NCBI RefSeq assembly: GCF_904849725.1
Contig: NC_058520.1
Coordinates: 537,034,083-537,098,082, forward strand
DNA: 64,000 nucleotides
Direction of reading: 5' to 3'
Source: Hordeum vulgare subsp. vulgare
Taxonomy: Eukaryota; Streptophyta; Magnoliopsida; Poales; Poaceae
Below the pieces are notes generated by a model, which worked only from the letters and a program-made list of their open reading frames with translations, did no database searches and was not told where the DNA came from. Made by a program: the position numbers and the translations under genes. Below, piece after piece: positions 1-11,666 of the stretch; positions within the stretch are counted from its first letter, which is position 1, and each line of letters begins with the position of its first letter.

Positions 1-492
1 ATCTACTCTTAGGCATGCAATAGTTTGATGAGTGTTCAGAATCATAGATGGTGTCAAAGATGATATATTTATATGTGAACCTCTCCTTCCTTATCACTTC
101 CTATTAATTGCAACAATGACCAAGGTCTACGTTTGTCTACCCTCAACAAGTTTTAATCATCATTCTTTTTATATGTGAAGCCATCACTTCCCATAAGATC
201 ATTACATGATCTTTCATGCTTTTGTTCTTTCTCAATCTATTGATCATGGCAAGAGGCAAAGCCCTTCAACTAAGACACTCGTTATTATATGGCTCACGAG
301 CTCGAATACATCGGGGGTTACACAAAGCAAAACTCAAGACTAAAACACTAAGACTTTAAACTACTAGAGAAAGAGAAAACTGAAAAGGAACAAACTAAAA
401 CAAAGGTAAAGGCAAAAGATGTGATGGTGATACGATACCGGGGAAACTCCCCCAAGCTTGGCAAAAGCCAAGGGGATTGCCCATACCCATGC
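1..492 (-). other. 3' non-coding region of element A
   Basis: This lies between the integrase and the missing 3' LTR of element A and has no convincing reading frame. On the minus strand it holds a purine-rich AAGCTTGGGGGAG motif (plus 447-459). That motif recurs near the 3' ends of Athila-type elements and resembles an internal polypurine tract. Confidence 0.55.
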
Positions 493-834
493 TCAGTTGT
501 CTTCCTTTGGTGGTGATGGTGATGGAGTTGTTGCAATCTTTGACTCCAAGAGGGCCATTAATCTTTGATTTATACCTTGGAGATCTGCGATATGTTTTTC
601 CAGCAAAACAACTTCATGAGTGAGACAAGTATTGCGAGCACGAATTGTTTCACAAAACCTCAAGAGTGCAATCAAAGATGGAGACAGTAGGTGGAGGTAG
701 GGTTGGAGGAAGTCCTCTTCTTCAACTTCTTCCTTGTTGAGCACAGATTGCACTTCATTCCATGCGTGATTTTTCTCCTTAGCTTTGCCCTTGGTTTCTT
801 TAGGTAGCCTTTCCTTAGCCTCCATGACCTCCAT
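493..834 (-). CDS. Small ORF downstream of integrase in element A (113 aa, predicted coiled coil)
   Basis: An open frame of 113 codons starts at 834, about 390 nt downstream of the integrase stop on the same strand. The N-terminal third is Lys/Glu-rich (MEAKERLPKETKGKAKEK). The middle has leucines and isoleucines spaced like heptads (LIALLRFCETIRARN, then VVLLEKHIADLQGINQRLM), which suggests a short coiled coil. The C-terminus is Pro/Ser-rich. I see no signal peptide or membrane segment, so it does not look like an envelope protein, although it occupies the position where some Athila elements carry an env-like or extra ORF. It may be a conserved extra ORF or chance. I know no function for it. 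Confidence 0.4.
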   Translation of the reverse strand: MEVMEAKERLPKETKGKAKEKNHAWNEVQSVLNKEEVEEEDFLQPYLHLLSPSLIALLRFCETIRARNTCLTHEVVLLEKHIADLQGINQRLMALLESKIATTPSPSPPKEDN

Positions 835-1223
835 CCTTTTCAGGTCAGCATATTCTTCTCCGTAGACTTGAGGGAGATTGTTCTCCCCTACAGATTCCTC
901 GGACGACCTCTTGCTCTAAATCTGCGGTAGAAAACAAGCTCGAAACGAAAACAAAGGAAATCTGCGTGATACACGGGTCAGACCTCACGGGAGAATATAT
1001 ATTTATTTTTTCCAGACCAGAAGGAGTACTCCGCACGAAAACAGAGTCCGGGAGGCGCACGAGGTGGCCAGAAGCCCTGCCGGCACGGCCGGGGGGTGGG
1101 CCCGCCCCGGGCAGGCTTGTCGCCTCCTCGCGCACTTTCCGGACTACTTCCAATTTTTGTATTTTTTCAAATATTCCAAAACGGAGAAAATTTCCTACTA
1201 GAAATGTTTTGGACTCTGTTTTC

Positions 1224-2729
1224 TTACCGAATCACATAGCTCTTCGTTTTCAGAGTCTGAAACAGCTGATAAATGTCCCTTAGGTATTCTTCCGGAGTTA
1301 TGGTATTGATAATATTGCTTTCAACATTTATGGGAGTACCTAAGATATAATGCTTGATTCTCTGCCCATTTACCACTCTCGGACAATTACCTTCTGTGTT
1401 GTTGATCTTGATAGCACCGAAACGATATACTTCCTCAACAACATAGGGACCTTTCCATTTAGAGAGAAGCTTGCCTGCAAAGAATCTTAAACGAGAGTTA
1501 TATAGCAAGACATAATCACCTACATTGAACTCACGCTTTTGTATCCTCTTATCATGCCACCTCTTAACCTTCTCTTTGAACAGCTTGGCATTCTCATATG
1601 CCTGAGTTCTCCATTCATCAAGCAAGCTAATGTCAAATAACCTCTTCTCACCAGCAAGTTTGAAATCAAAGTTGAGCTCTTTGATTGCCCAATAAGCTTT
1701 ATGCTCTAGCTCAAGAGGTAAGTGACATGCTTTCCCATACACCATTTTGTACGGAGACATGCCCATGGGATTCTTATAGGCACTCCTATAAGCCCACAGT
1801 GCATCATCGAGCTTCTTAGACCAATTCTTTCTAGACCTGTTGACAGTCTTTTGCAGAATTAGTTTAATTTCTCTATTGCTTAGCTCTACCTGACCACTGG
1901 ACTGAGGGTGATTGGGAGACGCAATTCTATGGTTGACATCGTACTTGGCAAGCGTTTTACGGAAAGCACCATGAATGAACTGTGAACCACCGTCGGTCAT
2001 TAGATATCTAGGGACTCCAAATCTAGGGAAAATAACTTCTTTAAGCATCCTGATAGATGTGTTGTGATCAACACTACTAGTGGGGATAGTTTCTACCCAC
2101 TTAGTGACGTAATCAACAACAACTAAGATGTGAGTATACCCATTGGATTTTGGAAAAGGTCCCATGTAATCAAAGCCCCAAACATCAAATGGTTCAATGA
2201 CAAGTGAATAGTTCTTAGGCATTTCCTGACGTTTACCGATATTACCTACTCTTTTACATTCGTCACAAGACAAGACAAACTTACAGGCATCCTTGAAGAG
2301 AGTGGGCCAATAGAAACCTGATTGCAATACCTTGTGTGCAGTTCTATCTCCCGCATGTTGTCCTCCGTAGGCCTCGGAGTGACACTTCTGTAGGATATGT
2401 CCCTGTTCATGTTCAGGTACACAACGTCTAATAACACCATCTACTCCTTCCTTATAAAGGTGAGGATCATCCCATAAGTAATGTCTCAAGTCAAAGAAGA
2501 ATTTCTTCTTTTGCTGGTATGTGAAACTAGGTGGTATATATTTAGCAACGATATAGTTTGCATAATCAGCATACCACGATGCACTACGGGAAGTACTGAT
2601 GACATTCAATTGCTCATCGGGAAAGTTGTCATGAATAGGTTGTGAGTCATCAAGAACGTTCTCCAGCCTAGACAAGTTATCTGCTATGGGGTTATCGGCA
2701 CCCTTCCTGTCGACAACGTGCAAATCAAA
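1224..2729 (-). pseudogene. Integrase segment of element A polyprotein
   Basis: The integrase inserts reverse-transcribed DNA into chromosomes. This 499-codon stretch begins with the end of RNase H (VDRKGADNPIADNLSRL). Next comes an HHCC zinc-binding region (CHSEAYGGQHAGDRTAH, then CDEC), then the catalytic core: D185 in GFDYMGPF, D244 in TDGGSQF and E280 in SGQVELSN, with the canonical 35 residues between the last two. The C-terminal part carries a GPYVVEEV-type GPY motif. It is in the same frame as the RNase H and RT parts upstream but is separated from them by a TAG stop at 2732-2730. The first Met shown by a simple ORF call is not a real start, because this is the tail of a polyprotein. 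Confidence 0.85.
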
Positions 2730-3224
2730 CTATTGTAGCAAGAGAACCCATCTGATAAGTCTAGGTTTAGCGTCCTTCTTCTCCATGAGGTACTTAATAG
2801 CAGCGTGATCAGTGTGAATAATGACTTTGGAATCAACTATGTAAGACCTGAAATTTTCACATGCAAACACGACTGCTAAAAACTCCTTTTCCGTAGTGGC
2901 ATAGTTTCTTTGGGCACTGTCTAGAGTTTTACTAGCATAGTGAATAACATTCAACTTCTTATCAACTCTTTGCCCTAGGACAACACCAACAGCATAATCA
3001 CTAGCATCACACATGATTTCAAAAGGTAAGTTCCAATCAGGTGGTTGAACAATAGGTGCAATTATCAAAGTCCTCTTAAGTATTTCGAAGGCTTCCTCAC
3101 AATCATCATCAAAGACAAAAGGAATATCCTTTTGCAAGAGATTGGTAAGAGGCCTAGAAATCTTAGAGAAGTCTTTAATGAACCTTCTATAGAAACCAGC
3201 ATGACCAAGGAAACTTCTTATACC
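2730..3224 (-). pseudogene. RT connection and RNase H segment of element A
   Basis: RNase H degrades the RNA strand of the RNA-DNA hybrid during reverse transcription. The segment lies between two in-frame stops. It starts with the RT thumb/connection ([22 protein letters not shown]), followed by the Ty3/gypsy RNase H core: [14 protein letters not shown], the [22 protein letters not shown] helix and [10 protein letters not shown]. These hold the expected D, E and D catalytic residues. The frame is the same as in RT upstream and integrase downstream, so only two nonsense codons interrupt 4.7 kb of coding sequence. Confidence 0.82.
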
Positions 3225-5987
3225 TTAGATATCTGTGGGGTATGGCATTTTCTCGATTGGATCAACCTTAGCCTTATCGACTTCAATACCTCTTTCAGAA
3301 ATTTTATGTCCTAAAACGATGCCTTCATTAACCATAAAGTGGCACTTCTCCCAATTCAAGACAAGATTGGTGTCTTTACATCTCTGCAAGACTCGATCAA
3401 GGTTGCTGAGGCAATCATCAAAGGAAGACCCGTAAACGGAGAAGTCATCCATGAAAACCTCGACAATCGTTTCACAAAAGTCAGAGAATATAGCCATCAT
3501 ACATCTTTTAAAGGTGGCGGGTGCATTACATAAGCCAAAAGGCATACGTTTATAAGCAAAGGTACCGAAAGGGCAGGTGAAAGTGGTTTTCTCCTGGTCA
3601 GATTGTGCAACTGGTATTTGGGAGAAACCAGAATAGCCGTCTAGAAAGCAGAAGTGTGTGTGTTTAGACAGCCTTTCTAACATTTGGTCGATAAAAGGTA
3701 AAGGGCAATGTTCTTTCCTAGTGGCTTTATTCAATTTCCTAAAATCGATCACCATCCTATAGCCAGTAATAATCCTCTGTGGGATCAATTCATCCTTATC
3801 ATTAGGAACAACGGTAATGCCTCCCTTCTTAGGGACGCAATGCACCGGACTCACCCAATCGCTGTGAGAAACAGGATAGATAATACCTGCTTCCAGGAGC
3901 TTTAGTATTTCTTTTCTCACTACTTCTTTCATCTTAGGATTGAATCTCCTTTGATGATCAGCAATTGGTTTGAAATCAGGATCAGTTTTAATCTTGTGCT
4001 GGCATAGAGTGGGACTAATGCCCTTAAGATCATCAAGAGTATATCGAATAGCAGCACGGTGCTTCCTCAGAGTTTTTAGTAACTTCTTTTCTTCATGCTC
4101 TGAGAGGCTAGCACTAATTATAACAGGATATATCTCTTTTTCATCAAGATAAGCATACTTAAGAGTATCAGGCAACTGTTTAAGCTCGAACACAGGATCA
4201 CCCTTTGGTGCGGGCGGATCCCCAAGCAATTCAATAGGCAAGTTATTCTTAAGGATATGATATTGTTCTAAGACAACTCTATCTATCTCATCCCTTTCAT
4301 CCATATGCATATCATTTTCATGCTCAAGCAAGTATTGCTCTAAAGGATCAATAGGAGGCACGGCAATAGAAGCTAAGGCGATAGTTTCATCCTTACTAGG
4401 CAACTCTTTTTCATGAGGTTGTCTACCAAACTTGGAGAAATTGAACTCATGTGACACACCTTCAAAGCCAACAGTGACAGTTTGTTTCTCACAGTCAATA
4501 TGAGCGTTGACAGTATTGAGAAAAGGTCTACCAAATATGATGGGACAAAAGCTATCTTGTGCGGTAGCAAGAACGAGGAAATCAGCAGGATACTTTGTTT
4601 TACCACACAAGACTTCAACATCCCTAACAATTCCCACAGGGCATATAGTATCTCTATTGGCAAGTTGAATAGTGACATCAATAGGCTCTATCTCAACAGG
4701 TGCAATCTCATCTTTGATTTCATCATACAAGGATTGAGGTATTGCGCTAACACTAGCACCCACGTCACATAAGCCATGATAACAATGGTCTCCTATCTTA
4801 ACAGAAACAACAGGCATGCCAACAACAGGCCTACGTTTGTCTCTAGCGTGAGGTTTAACAATTCTAGCAGCATCTTCACATAAGTGAATATTATGTCCCT
4901 CAACATCTTCGGACAGAAGATCTTTGATAATAGCAATGCTAGGTTCAACTCTAATTTGCTCAGGGGGTGTAGGCGTTCTAATGTGTCCTCTACGTATCAC
5001 AGTTGAAGCTTTAGAATGATCCTTTATCCTAACATGGAAAGGTGGTTTCTCAATGTAAGCACTCGGAACAATAGGATCATTATAGGCAATGACTTTCTCT
5101 TCAACTGGATTGGGTTTAACTACATTGACTTCTAAAGGAGGATGATATTTAAACCACTTCTGTTTGGGGAGATAAATATGAGCAGCAAATGATTCACACA
5201 AAGAAGCTACTATCTTAGAGTCAAGTCCATACTTAGCGCTAAAATCACTAAAGGTATTTATCTCAACAAAGGATTTAACGCAATCAAACGTGAAATTCAT
5301 ACCTGACTCCTTACCTTCTTCAAGCTCCCAATATTCAGAGTTGAGTTTAATTCTCTCCAATAAATTCCATTTGAAGTCAATATCTCTCTTCATAAAAGAA
5401 CCGGTACAAGAAGTGTCAAGCATGGTGCGATCAACATGAGAAAACCGAGCATAGAAGTTCTGAATGATAATTTCTCTCGAGAGCTCATGATTGGGGCATG
5501 AATATATCATTGATTTAAGCCTCCCCCAAGCTTGAGCGATGCTTTCTCCGTCACGAGGACAAAAATTATAAATATAATTCCGATCACGATGCACTAAATG
5601 CATAGGATAAAACTTTTGATGAAATTCCAACTTCAACCGATTGTAGTCCCATGATCCAGTATCATCACATAGCCTATACCATGTCAACGCCTTATCCTTC
5701 AAAGATAAAGGAAAGACCCTCTTCTTGACCTGATCCTCGGGCAAACCTGCAAGCTTAAATAAACCACAAACTTCATCTACATAGATTAGATGCAAGTCTG
5801 GATGTGATGTTCCATCTCCTGTAAAAGGATTACCCAACAGTTTCTCAAGCATACCCGAAGTAAATTCAAAGAAAATATTTTCAGTAGGTGCAGCAGGTTG
5901 AGGAGCAACTCTTTGTGCTTCCGTTCGAGGTGAAGATACCCCGAACAAGCCCCTCAAAGGATTAGTATCCATAGTGACAAGTGACAA
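3225..5987 (-). pseudogene. gag-protease-reverse transcriptase segment of element A
   Basis: This is a 920-codon open frame from ATG at 5987 to a premature TAA at 3227-3225. Residues 1 to about 240 are an Athila-type gag with the retrotransposon-gag core (FPLSLKDKALTWYRLC, then WGRLKSMIYSCPNHELSREIIIQNFYARF, given here in two parts). I see no CCHC zinc knuckle. The aspartic protease motif LCDVGASVSAIP has its Asp near residue 408. RT follows (MVIDFRKLN, DGYSGFSQIPV, FGLCNAPATF), with the catalytic FMDD at residues 845-848. The frame stops in the RT connection, where homologues read on into RNase H. The start is the first Met, about 65 nt downstream of the PBS on the minus strand. Coding potential is otherwise well preserved. 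Confidence 0.85.
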
Positions 5988-6050
5988 TAAATTTCAGCAC
6001 ACTATATGAATGTTTCCTTACCAAGTTCCACTTACCAAAGGCGCTTCACT

Positions 6051-6067
6051 CCTCGGCAACGGCGCCA
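6051..6067 (-). other. Primer binding site of element A (tRNA-Asp type)
   Basis: On the minus strand this reads TGGCGCCGTTGCCGAGG, 11 nt inside the 5' LTR end. It matches the tRNA-Asp 3'-end complement commonly used by Athila-type elements. The position also fixes the element's direction. Confidence 0.85.
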
Positions 6068-6078
6068 GAAAAGAGTCT

Positions 6079-6346
6079 TGATGACCCACAAGTATAGGGG
6101 ATCAATCGTAGTCCTTTCGATAAGTAAGAGTGTCGAACCCAACGAGGAGCAGAAGGATCTGACAAGTGGTTTTCAACAAGGAAATATATGCAAGCACTGA
6201 ATTCATCAGTAACAAGTGATTGTGTGGTGAGATGATTCGTAGCAAGCAACAAGTAACAAAAGTAGCAATGGTGCAGCAAAGTGGCCCAATCCCTTTTGTA
6301 GCAAGGGACAAGCCTGGACAAAGTCTTATAGGAGGAAAAACGCTCC
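6079..6346 (-). repeat. 5' LTR of element A, inner part (3' end of LTR)
   Basis: On the minus strand this ends ...CTTGTGGGTCATCA, just before the PBS. It is the inner 268 bp of a roughly 1.5-kb LTR. The rest resumes at 27705, after element E. GCTCC at 6342-6346 is the left target duplication of E. Confidence 0.85.
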
Positions 6347-6878
6347 TGATGGGGTTATAGTCCCAGGGTTGGGTCATAGGCCTGCTCTATAGGTCCTACC
6401 CAAGGACTACCCTTCATAGAGGGCAAGGCCCTTAGACAGTTCCGTCTGAACTAAGGACCCCCCATCATCCAGTCGGTGACGAGCATTCGGAGCGTATTTA
6501 TCGTACTGACTGAATTCCACTCTGTACATCGTAACCTCACAGGAGGGCAACGGTCACACGTTTTCATACACCATTATTAGCATTTAAGGCATACGTTACC
6601 TGTAACGTAGGCATTTATTCGCCACTATTCCACCCATGTCCACCGGGCCGTTGTGGAGGGCAGCGCACTCTATATAAGCCGCCCTTCCCCACTGGTGCAG
6701 GGGTTGGCATTTACTGTAATCCTATATTCCACTCGACACTAAGCTCCCAAGAGCACTGAGACGTAGGGCTTTTACCTCCACCGTAGAGGGGCCTGAACTC
6801 ATACAACCTCGCCGTAGCTAAGGCTATGTCCATCCTTTCGTACCCTACACATCTACTGTCAGACTTATACCCACGACA
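6347..6878 (+). repeat. 5' LTR of element E
   Basis: 532 bp, TGATGGGGTTATAG...CCCACGACA, paired with the 3' LTR at 27169-27704. It directly abuts the GCTCC target duplication on the left and the PBS on the right. Confidence 0.95.
6671..6677 (+). promoter_or_regulatory. TATA box in E 5' LTR
   Basis: TATATAA lies in GCACTCTATATAAGCC, about 200 bp from the LTR end and followed by a pyrimidine-rich stretch. It is conserved at the same place in the 3' LTR. This is the likely core promoter of the E genomic transcript. Confidence 0.6.
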
Positions 6879-6880
6879 GT

Positions 6881-6898
6881 TGGCGCCCACCGTGGGGC
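6881..6898 (+). other. Primer binding site of element E
   Basis: TGGCGCCCACCGTGGGGC begins 2 nt after the LTR end. It is the PBS form usual in cereal Tat-type elements. The GCCCCACGGTGGGCGCC complement is partly self-complementary. Confidence 0.75.
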
Positions 6899-6945
6899 AG
6901 GCGTCTAAGCGACTTCCGGCGAGTTTGCAACTTCATCTTTTCATC

Positions 6946-8686
6946 ATGTCGTCCGGCGGAGATTTATGCATGGGTCTTGAGATCCTCTTCGGTGCACTCT
7001 CCTTCATCATCGACGATTCGGCATGGCTTCGGGATGCGCCTCTCGACGTTGAGGCGCTTCCCAGTCGCAGGGCTACGCACTTCCGTGTCGGTTCCCGCGG
7101 CATCCTTCTGCAATCGGCCCTGGCGTCGATCTTCGCCCCCGTCACGTGCCCCAACAAGCGGTCCCGCCGTCCGCGGCTTCAACGTTGGGTGCGACACGCC
7201 CAGGCGCGATAGAGCGCGTCTTCTCAAGTGGCGGTCCTCGAGTCGGTTGCGGTCGCGCCGCTGTCCCAGTGCTTGGACTCAGTTCCGACTGAATTACCTT
7301 CCGAGTACTTGGGTCGCGGGCCTGGAGCCGAAGTTCTCATGGCAAATTCCCATGAAAGTCCCCACCGGACTGGTCGGAACGAGCACGAGGTCGGCGAATC
7401 GTCCGGCGCTCGCCGTCAACACCACCGTTCTGCTAGTCGACGCACTCGTCAGAGCAACGTCGAGGTGTTCCGTACACCCGTCCTCAACCTCGCTGTCGCT
7501 GCCAAGATAGCCGATTCCCTCCAACCGACTGCTTCAGAGGCTGGTAGAGGGATCGAGCAGATTCGTGCCCTGTTGCACACGGCGCAGCAGCAGAAGTTGG
7601 CGGTCTCCCAGTCGCACAACAGGATCCACAACAGTTCTGTTCACGCGAACACGCATCGGTCGGTTTACAACCCCCACTCTCAGCAGCGACGCAGAGGGGG
7701 CAGCCGTTCCACGAATCCCGAAGATCGTCGCCGTTCATGCACCCCTCCGCGGGGTGGGCCTTACGGGCCCCGACATCACGATGATCGGCGTTCAGTCGGT
7801 GACACATATGATCCAAGCCATCACCTAGAGGAAGGTCGACAGGAGTCGAGCCCACCGTGATGGTCACGATAGAGACCGTCCGAGTGGAAGCAGGACCATC
7901 GTCTCTGGCCCCGAGTGCTTCAGTCGGACCATCCGTTCAGCTGACATCCCTCCCAACTTCCGATTGGCGACGGGGATCAGCAAGTTCACTGGAGAATCCA
8001 AGTCAGAAACGTGGTTGGACGACTAACGAGTGGCGGTCCAGATCGGTGACGGAGATGACCAGGTCGCCATGAAACATCTCCCCCTGATGCTCGACGGCTC
8101 GGCACGAGCGTGGATGAACCAGTTGGCTCCATCAAGCATCTACAGCTGGGCAGATCTGTCCCGAGTGTTCATCAGGACCTTCGAGGGCACGTGCAAACGC
8201 CCTGCTGGTCTCGTGGAGCTCCAGCACTGTGTCCAGAAGCAGAATGAGCCCCTGCGTGATTTCATCCAGCGCTGGACGACCCTCTACCACACGGTGGAGA
8301 ACGTCACACAGCATCAAGCAGTCTGCGCCTTCAAGGCAGGCGTGCGGTACAGAGATCTGTACCTGAAGTTCGGTCGGACGGACGACATCTCCACGAGCAA
8401 GATGATGGAGATAGCCGCACGCTATGCAAATGGCGAAGAAGAGGACCGCATACATAGCGGCAAGCACAAGGCAGTCGCCGACGGAGATGGAACAGCAATC
8501 GGAAGCAAAAGCAGAAAGCTTCGTCCACTCCGCAGGCAGAGGCAGCCGCCGTTACAAATGCCAGGTTCAAGGGCAAGGGGAAAGCTCAGTACACCCCCAA
8601 GAAGAAGCAGTTCAGGAACTCCATCCTGGATCAGCCATGTCCAATCCACACGAAGATGGACGAAGAAGGCAACGCCATATTCCTGA
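6946..8686 (+). pseudogene. gag of element E (frameshifted)
   Basis: Gag forms the particle that packages element RNA. A likely start is ATG 6946 (MSSGGDLCMG), 48 nt after the PBS. The frame is lost at 7210 and picked up again at 7228-7860, which has an SR/RRR-rich basic region and PPRGGPYGPRHHDDRRS. It resumes at 8030-8460. This last part is the retrotransposon-gag core: HLPLMLDGSARAWMNQLAPS, WADLSRVFIRTFEGTCKRP, LRDFIQRWTTLYHTVENV, ending MMEIAARYANGEEEDR. After about 8490 the frame shifts again into the PR frame. At least three frame changes and internal stops make it non-functional. The core is the Tat-type gag usual in cereals. Confidence 0.8.
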
Positions 8687-9597
8687 AGCACACCACTCGG
8701 CAATGTCGCCTCCTGATCCAAGGGTTCGACGAAGGGCAGCCGAGTGAAAAGGACAACGAGCAGGATGATGAGGACAAGGAGGATCCGTTCCCCCAAGTCC
8801 ACGCAACATTGATGATTTTTGCTGACGTGGAAAGCAAGAGTCGACTGAAGCTGGTGAACAGGGAGGTGAACATGGCCACCCCAACCAACCCCACGTTCCT
8901 CAAATGGTCTCAGACTGCGATCACCTTTGATCAGTCAGATCATCCAGCACACGTACCCACCCCGGGGAGGCAGGCTCTGGTAGTCGACCCGGTGGTGGAA
9001 GGAGTCCGACTGCGCAAAGTCCTCATGGATGGCGGCAGCGGCTTGAACATCATGTACGCTGACACTCTCAAGGGGATGGGCATTACGATGTCCAAACTTA
9101 GCGAGAGCAGCATGCAGTTCCACGGAGTCCTCCCAGGACGAAAGGCCAAGTCGCTCGGCCAGATCGCGTTGGACGTCGTTTTCGGCCCCGACAAGAACTT
9201 TCGCAAGGAAAAGCTGACATTCGAGGTGGTGGACTTCCAGAGTGCATACCATGCAATTCTGGGCCGTCCGGCGTATACACGTTTCATGGCCCGTCCATGT
9301 TACGTGTATTTGAAGCTGAAGATGACGGGTCCCAAAGGTGTGATCACCATCACAGGCAATCGGCAGCGGGCCGAAGAGTGTCTGCAGCAGGGGTCGCGGA
9401 TTGCCGATCAGCAGATGGCTATCCTCGAGCTGGATGAGTACAAGAAGACAGCCGACCCCGCTGACTTGATGCATTCGAAGAAGCCAGCTTCGGAGTCCGC
9501 ATTCCAGTCGGCGGGCGACACGAAGAAAGTCACCATCCACCCGACGGACGACACCGCCGCCCCGACGAACATCTCCACCACCCTTGATCCAAAATAG
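8656..9597 (+). pseudogene. Protease segment of element E
   Basis: This 313-codon open stretch holds the gag-PR linker and the retroviral-type aspartic protease that cleaves the polyprotein. The protease core reads VLMDGGSGLNIMY. Here the usual D-T/S-G triad is D-G-G, common in Tat elements, and the distal strand is YHAILGRPAYTRFMA. Upstream is an acidic linker (EKDNEQDDEDKEDPFPQ). The frame ends at TAG 9595-9597, after which RT continues in the same frame. Confidence 0.8.
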
Positions 9598-10416
9598 GAA
9601 GCCGAGCTCATCCAATTCCTCCGTGAGAACTGGGACATTTTCGCATGGAAGCCCGCTGACATGCCAGGTGTACCAAGGGAGTTGGCTGAGCACCGACTGC
9701 ATGTGGATCCTACCGCTCGGCCCGTCCGAGAATGCCTGCGTCAGTCCGCCGCGCACAAAAGGAAGGCAATCGGAGAGGAGGTGGCTAAACTTTTGGCAGC
9801 CAACTTCATTCGCGAGGTACACCACTCCGAGTGGCTCGCCAATGTTGTCATTGTGCCCAAGAAGGACAAGTCCCTTCGTATGTGCATCGACTTCAAGCAT
9901 CTCAATAAGGTCTGCCCGAAAGATCATTTCCCGCTCCCCCGCATTGATCAAATTGTCGATTCGACTGCGGGTTGCGAGCATTTATCATTCCTTGATGCCT
10001 ATTCGGGCTATCATCAGATCCGTCTGTATGGTCTGGATGAATTAAAAACAGCCTTCATCACCCCATTCGGGTGTTTCTGCTACATCACTATGCCATTCGG
10101 TTTGAAGAATGCAGGAGCAACTTTCATGCGCATGATCCAAAAATGCCTCCTTGACCAGATCGGTCGAAATGTGGAGGCATATATGGACGATATCGTAGTC
10201 AAGTCACGCAAAGGTTCCGACCTGCTGACTGACTTGGCAGAAACATTCGCCAACCTTCGTAGGTACGATATCAAGCTCAACCCTGCCAAGTGTTCATTCG
10301 GTGTTCCCAGCGGAAAGTTACTCGGTTTCTTCATTTCCGAACGAGGAATCGATGTCAACCCCGAAAAGATCGGGACCATCGTCCGAATGGAGCGGCTAGG
10401 CTCACAGGTTGCCTAG
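9598..10416 (+). pseudogene. Reverse transcriptase segment of element E
   Basis: The RT copies element RNA into DNA. After the in-frame stop at 9595 the same frame runs on with FLRENWDIFAWKPADMPGVP, the usual entry to gypsy RT. It continues through MCIDFKHLNKVCPKDHFPLP, FLDAYSGYHQI, TPFGCFCYITMPFGLKNAGATF and the catalytic YMDD (Y codon at 10180), to GKLLGFFISERGIDVNPEKI. The frame collapses near 10390. About 20 codons of the RT connection are missing there, consistent with a small deletion plus frameshift. Confidence 0.85.
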
Positions 10417-11666
10417 CGGCTTTGATCAGGTTTATCGCTTGACTCGGCGAGAAGGCGTTACCTCTGTACCGACTCATGAAGAAATCAGATACTTTCGAGT
10501 GGACAGACGAAGCCCAGATTGCGTTCGACGACCTCAAAGCCCTGCTTTCCACCCAGCCGGTTCTTACTGCCCCGCTCAGTAAAGAACCCCTTCTTCTATA
10601 CATCGCGGCTACAAATCAAGTCGTCAGCACTGTTCTCACAGTCGAACGTGAATAAGAAGGCAAAGCATACAAGGTTCAGCGGCCAGTATATTACGTCTCC
10701 GAAGTCCTGACTCCTTCCAAGCAGAGGTATCCCCATTATCAAAAGCTTATTTATGGGATCTACATGACTGCAAAGAAGGTGGCTCATTATTTCCAAGACC
10801 ACTCGGTGGCTGTCATTTCTGATGCTCCGTTGTCGGAAATCCTCCACAATCGAGATGCATCAGGCCGAGTGGCGAAGTGGGCTATGGATATGTTATACTG
10901 CGACATCAAGTTCGAAGCCAAGAAGGCTATAGAGTCTCAAGCTCTGGCTGACTTCGTAGCAGAATGGGTAGAACAACAGCAACCGACTCACATCTACTTG
11001 GTTCATTGGACTATGTTCTTCGATGGGTCCAAGATGTTGAATGGCTCCGGCGCTGGCGTAGTGATCATATCGCCAAAAGGTGATAAGCTAAAGTATGTGT
11101 TGCAGATACATTTAGATTCCTCCAATAATGAGGCAGAGTATGAAGCTCTCCTTTACGGATTGTGCATGGCCATCACACTCGGCGTCCATCGCCTGATGGT
11201 CTATGGCGATTTAGATTTGTTGGTTAATCAAGTGATGAAGGAGTGGGATGTCAGGAACCCCACCATGACTGCATACTGCAACGCAGTAAGGAAGCTCGAG
11301 AAGAAGTTTGAAGGTCTGGATCTTCACCACGTTCCGCGACTGAAAAACCAAGCAGCTGATGAGTTGGCAAAACTCGGCTCCACTCGGAGACCAGTCCCGA
11401 GTGATGTCTGCCTCGAGCACCTACATCTCCCTTCGGTGAAAGAAGATCCTTTTAGAGAGGAACCGGTACAACCGAAGAGCTCAACAGACCCAACTGAAGT
11501 CGAGGTCCCCGCTGTGGTGGATTTGATCATGGAGATTCTTGCTCTCATCCCCGTTTGGACTGTGTCGTTCATTGCATACATCCTGAGGCAAGAATTACCA
11601 GAGGACGAAGTCCAAGCGAGGCAGATCGTCCACAGGTCGAAGTCCTTCACCGTCATTGATGGCTAG
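10417..11666 (+). pseudogene. Double RNase H region of element E
   Basis: The first part (to about 10900) is the standard gypsy RNase H, with EWTDEAQIAFDDLKALLSTQ, PVYYVSEVLTPSKQRYPHYQ and WAMDMLYCDIKF. It has stops near 10435 and 10654. From about 11010 a second RNase H-like fold begins: FFDGSKMLNGSGAGVVI, SNNEAEYEALLYGL, VYGDLDLLVNQV and HHVPRLKNQAADELAKL. This is the archaeal-type RNase H that Tat-lineage elements carry in addition. The segment ends at a TAG (11664-11666) in the same frame as integrase. Confidence 0.8.

Noticed and set aside
348..536. Short minus frame with a His run
   Set aside because: Overlaps the tail of the small A ORF in another frame and non-coding DNA; no start context or motif.
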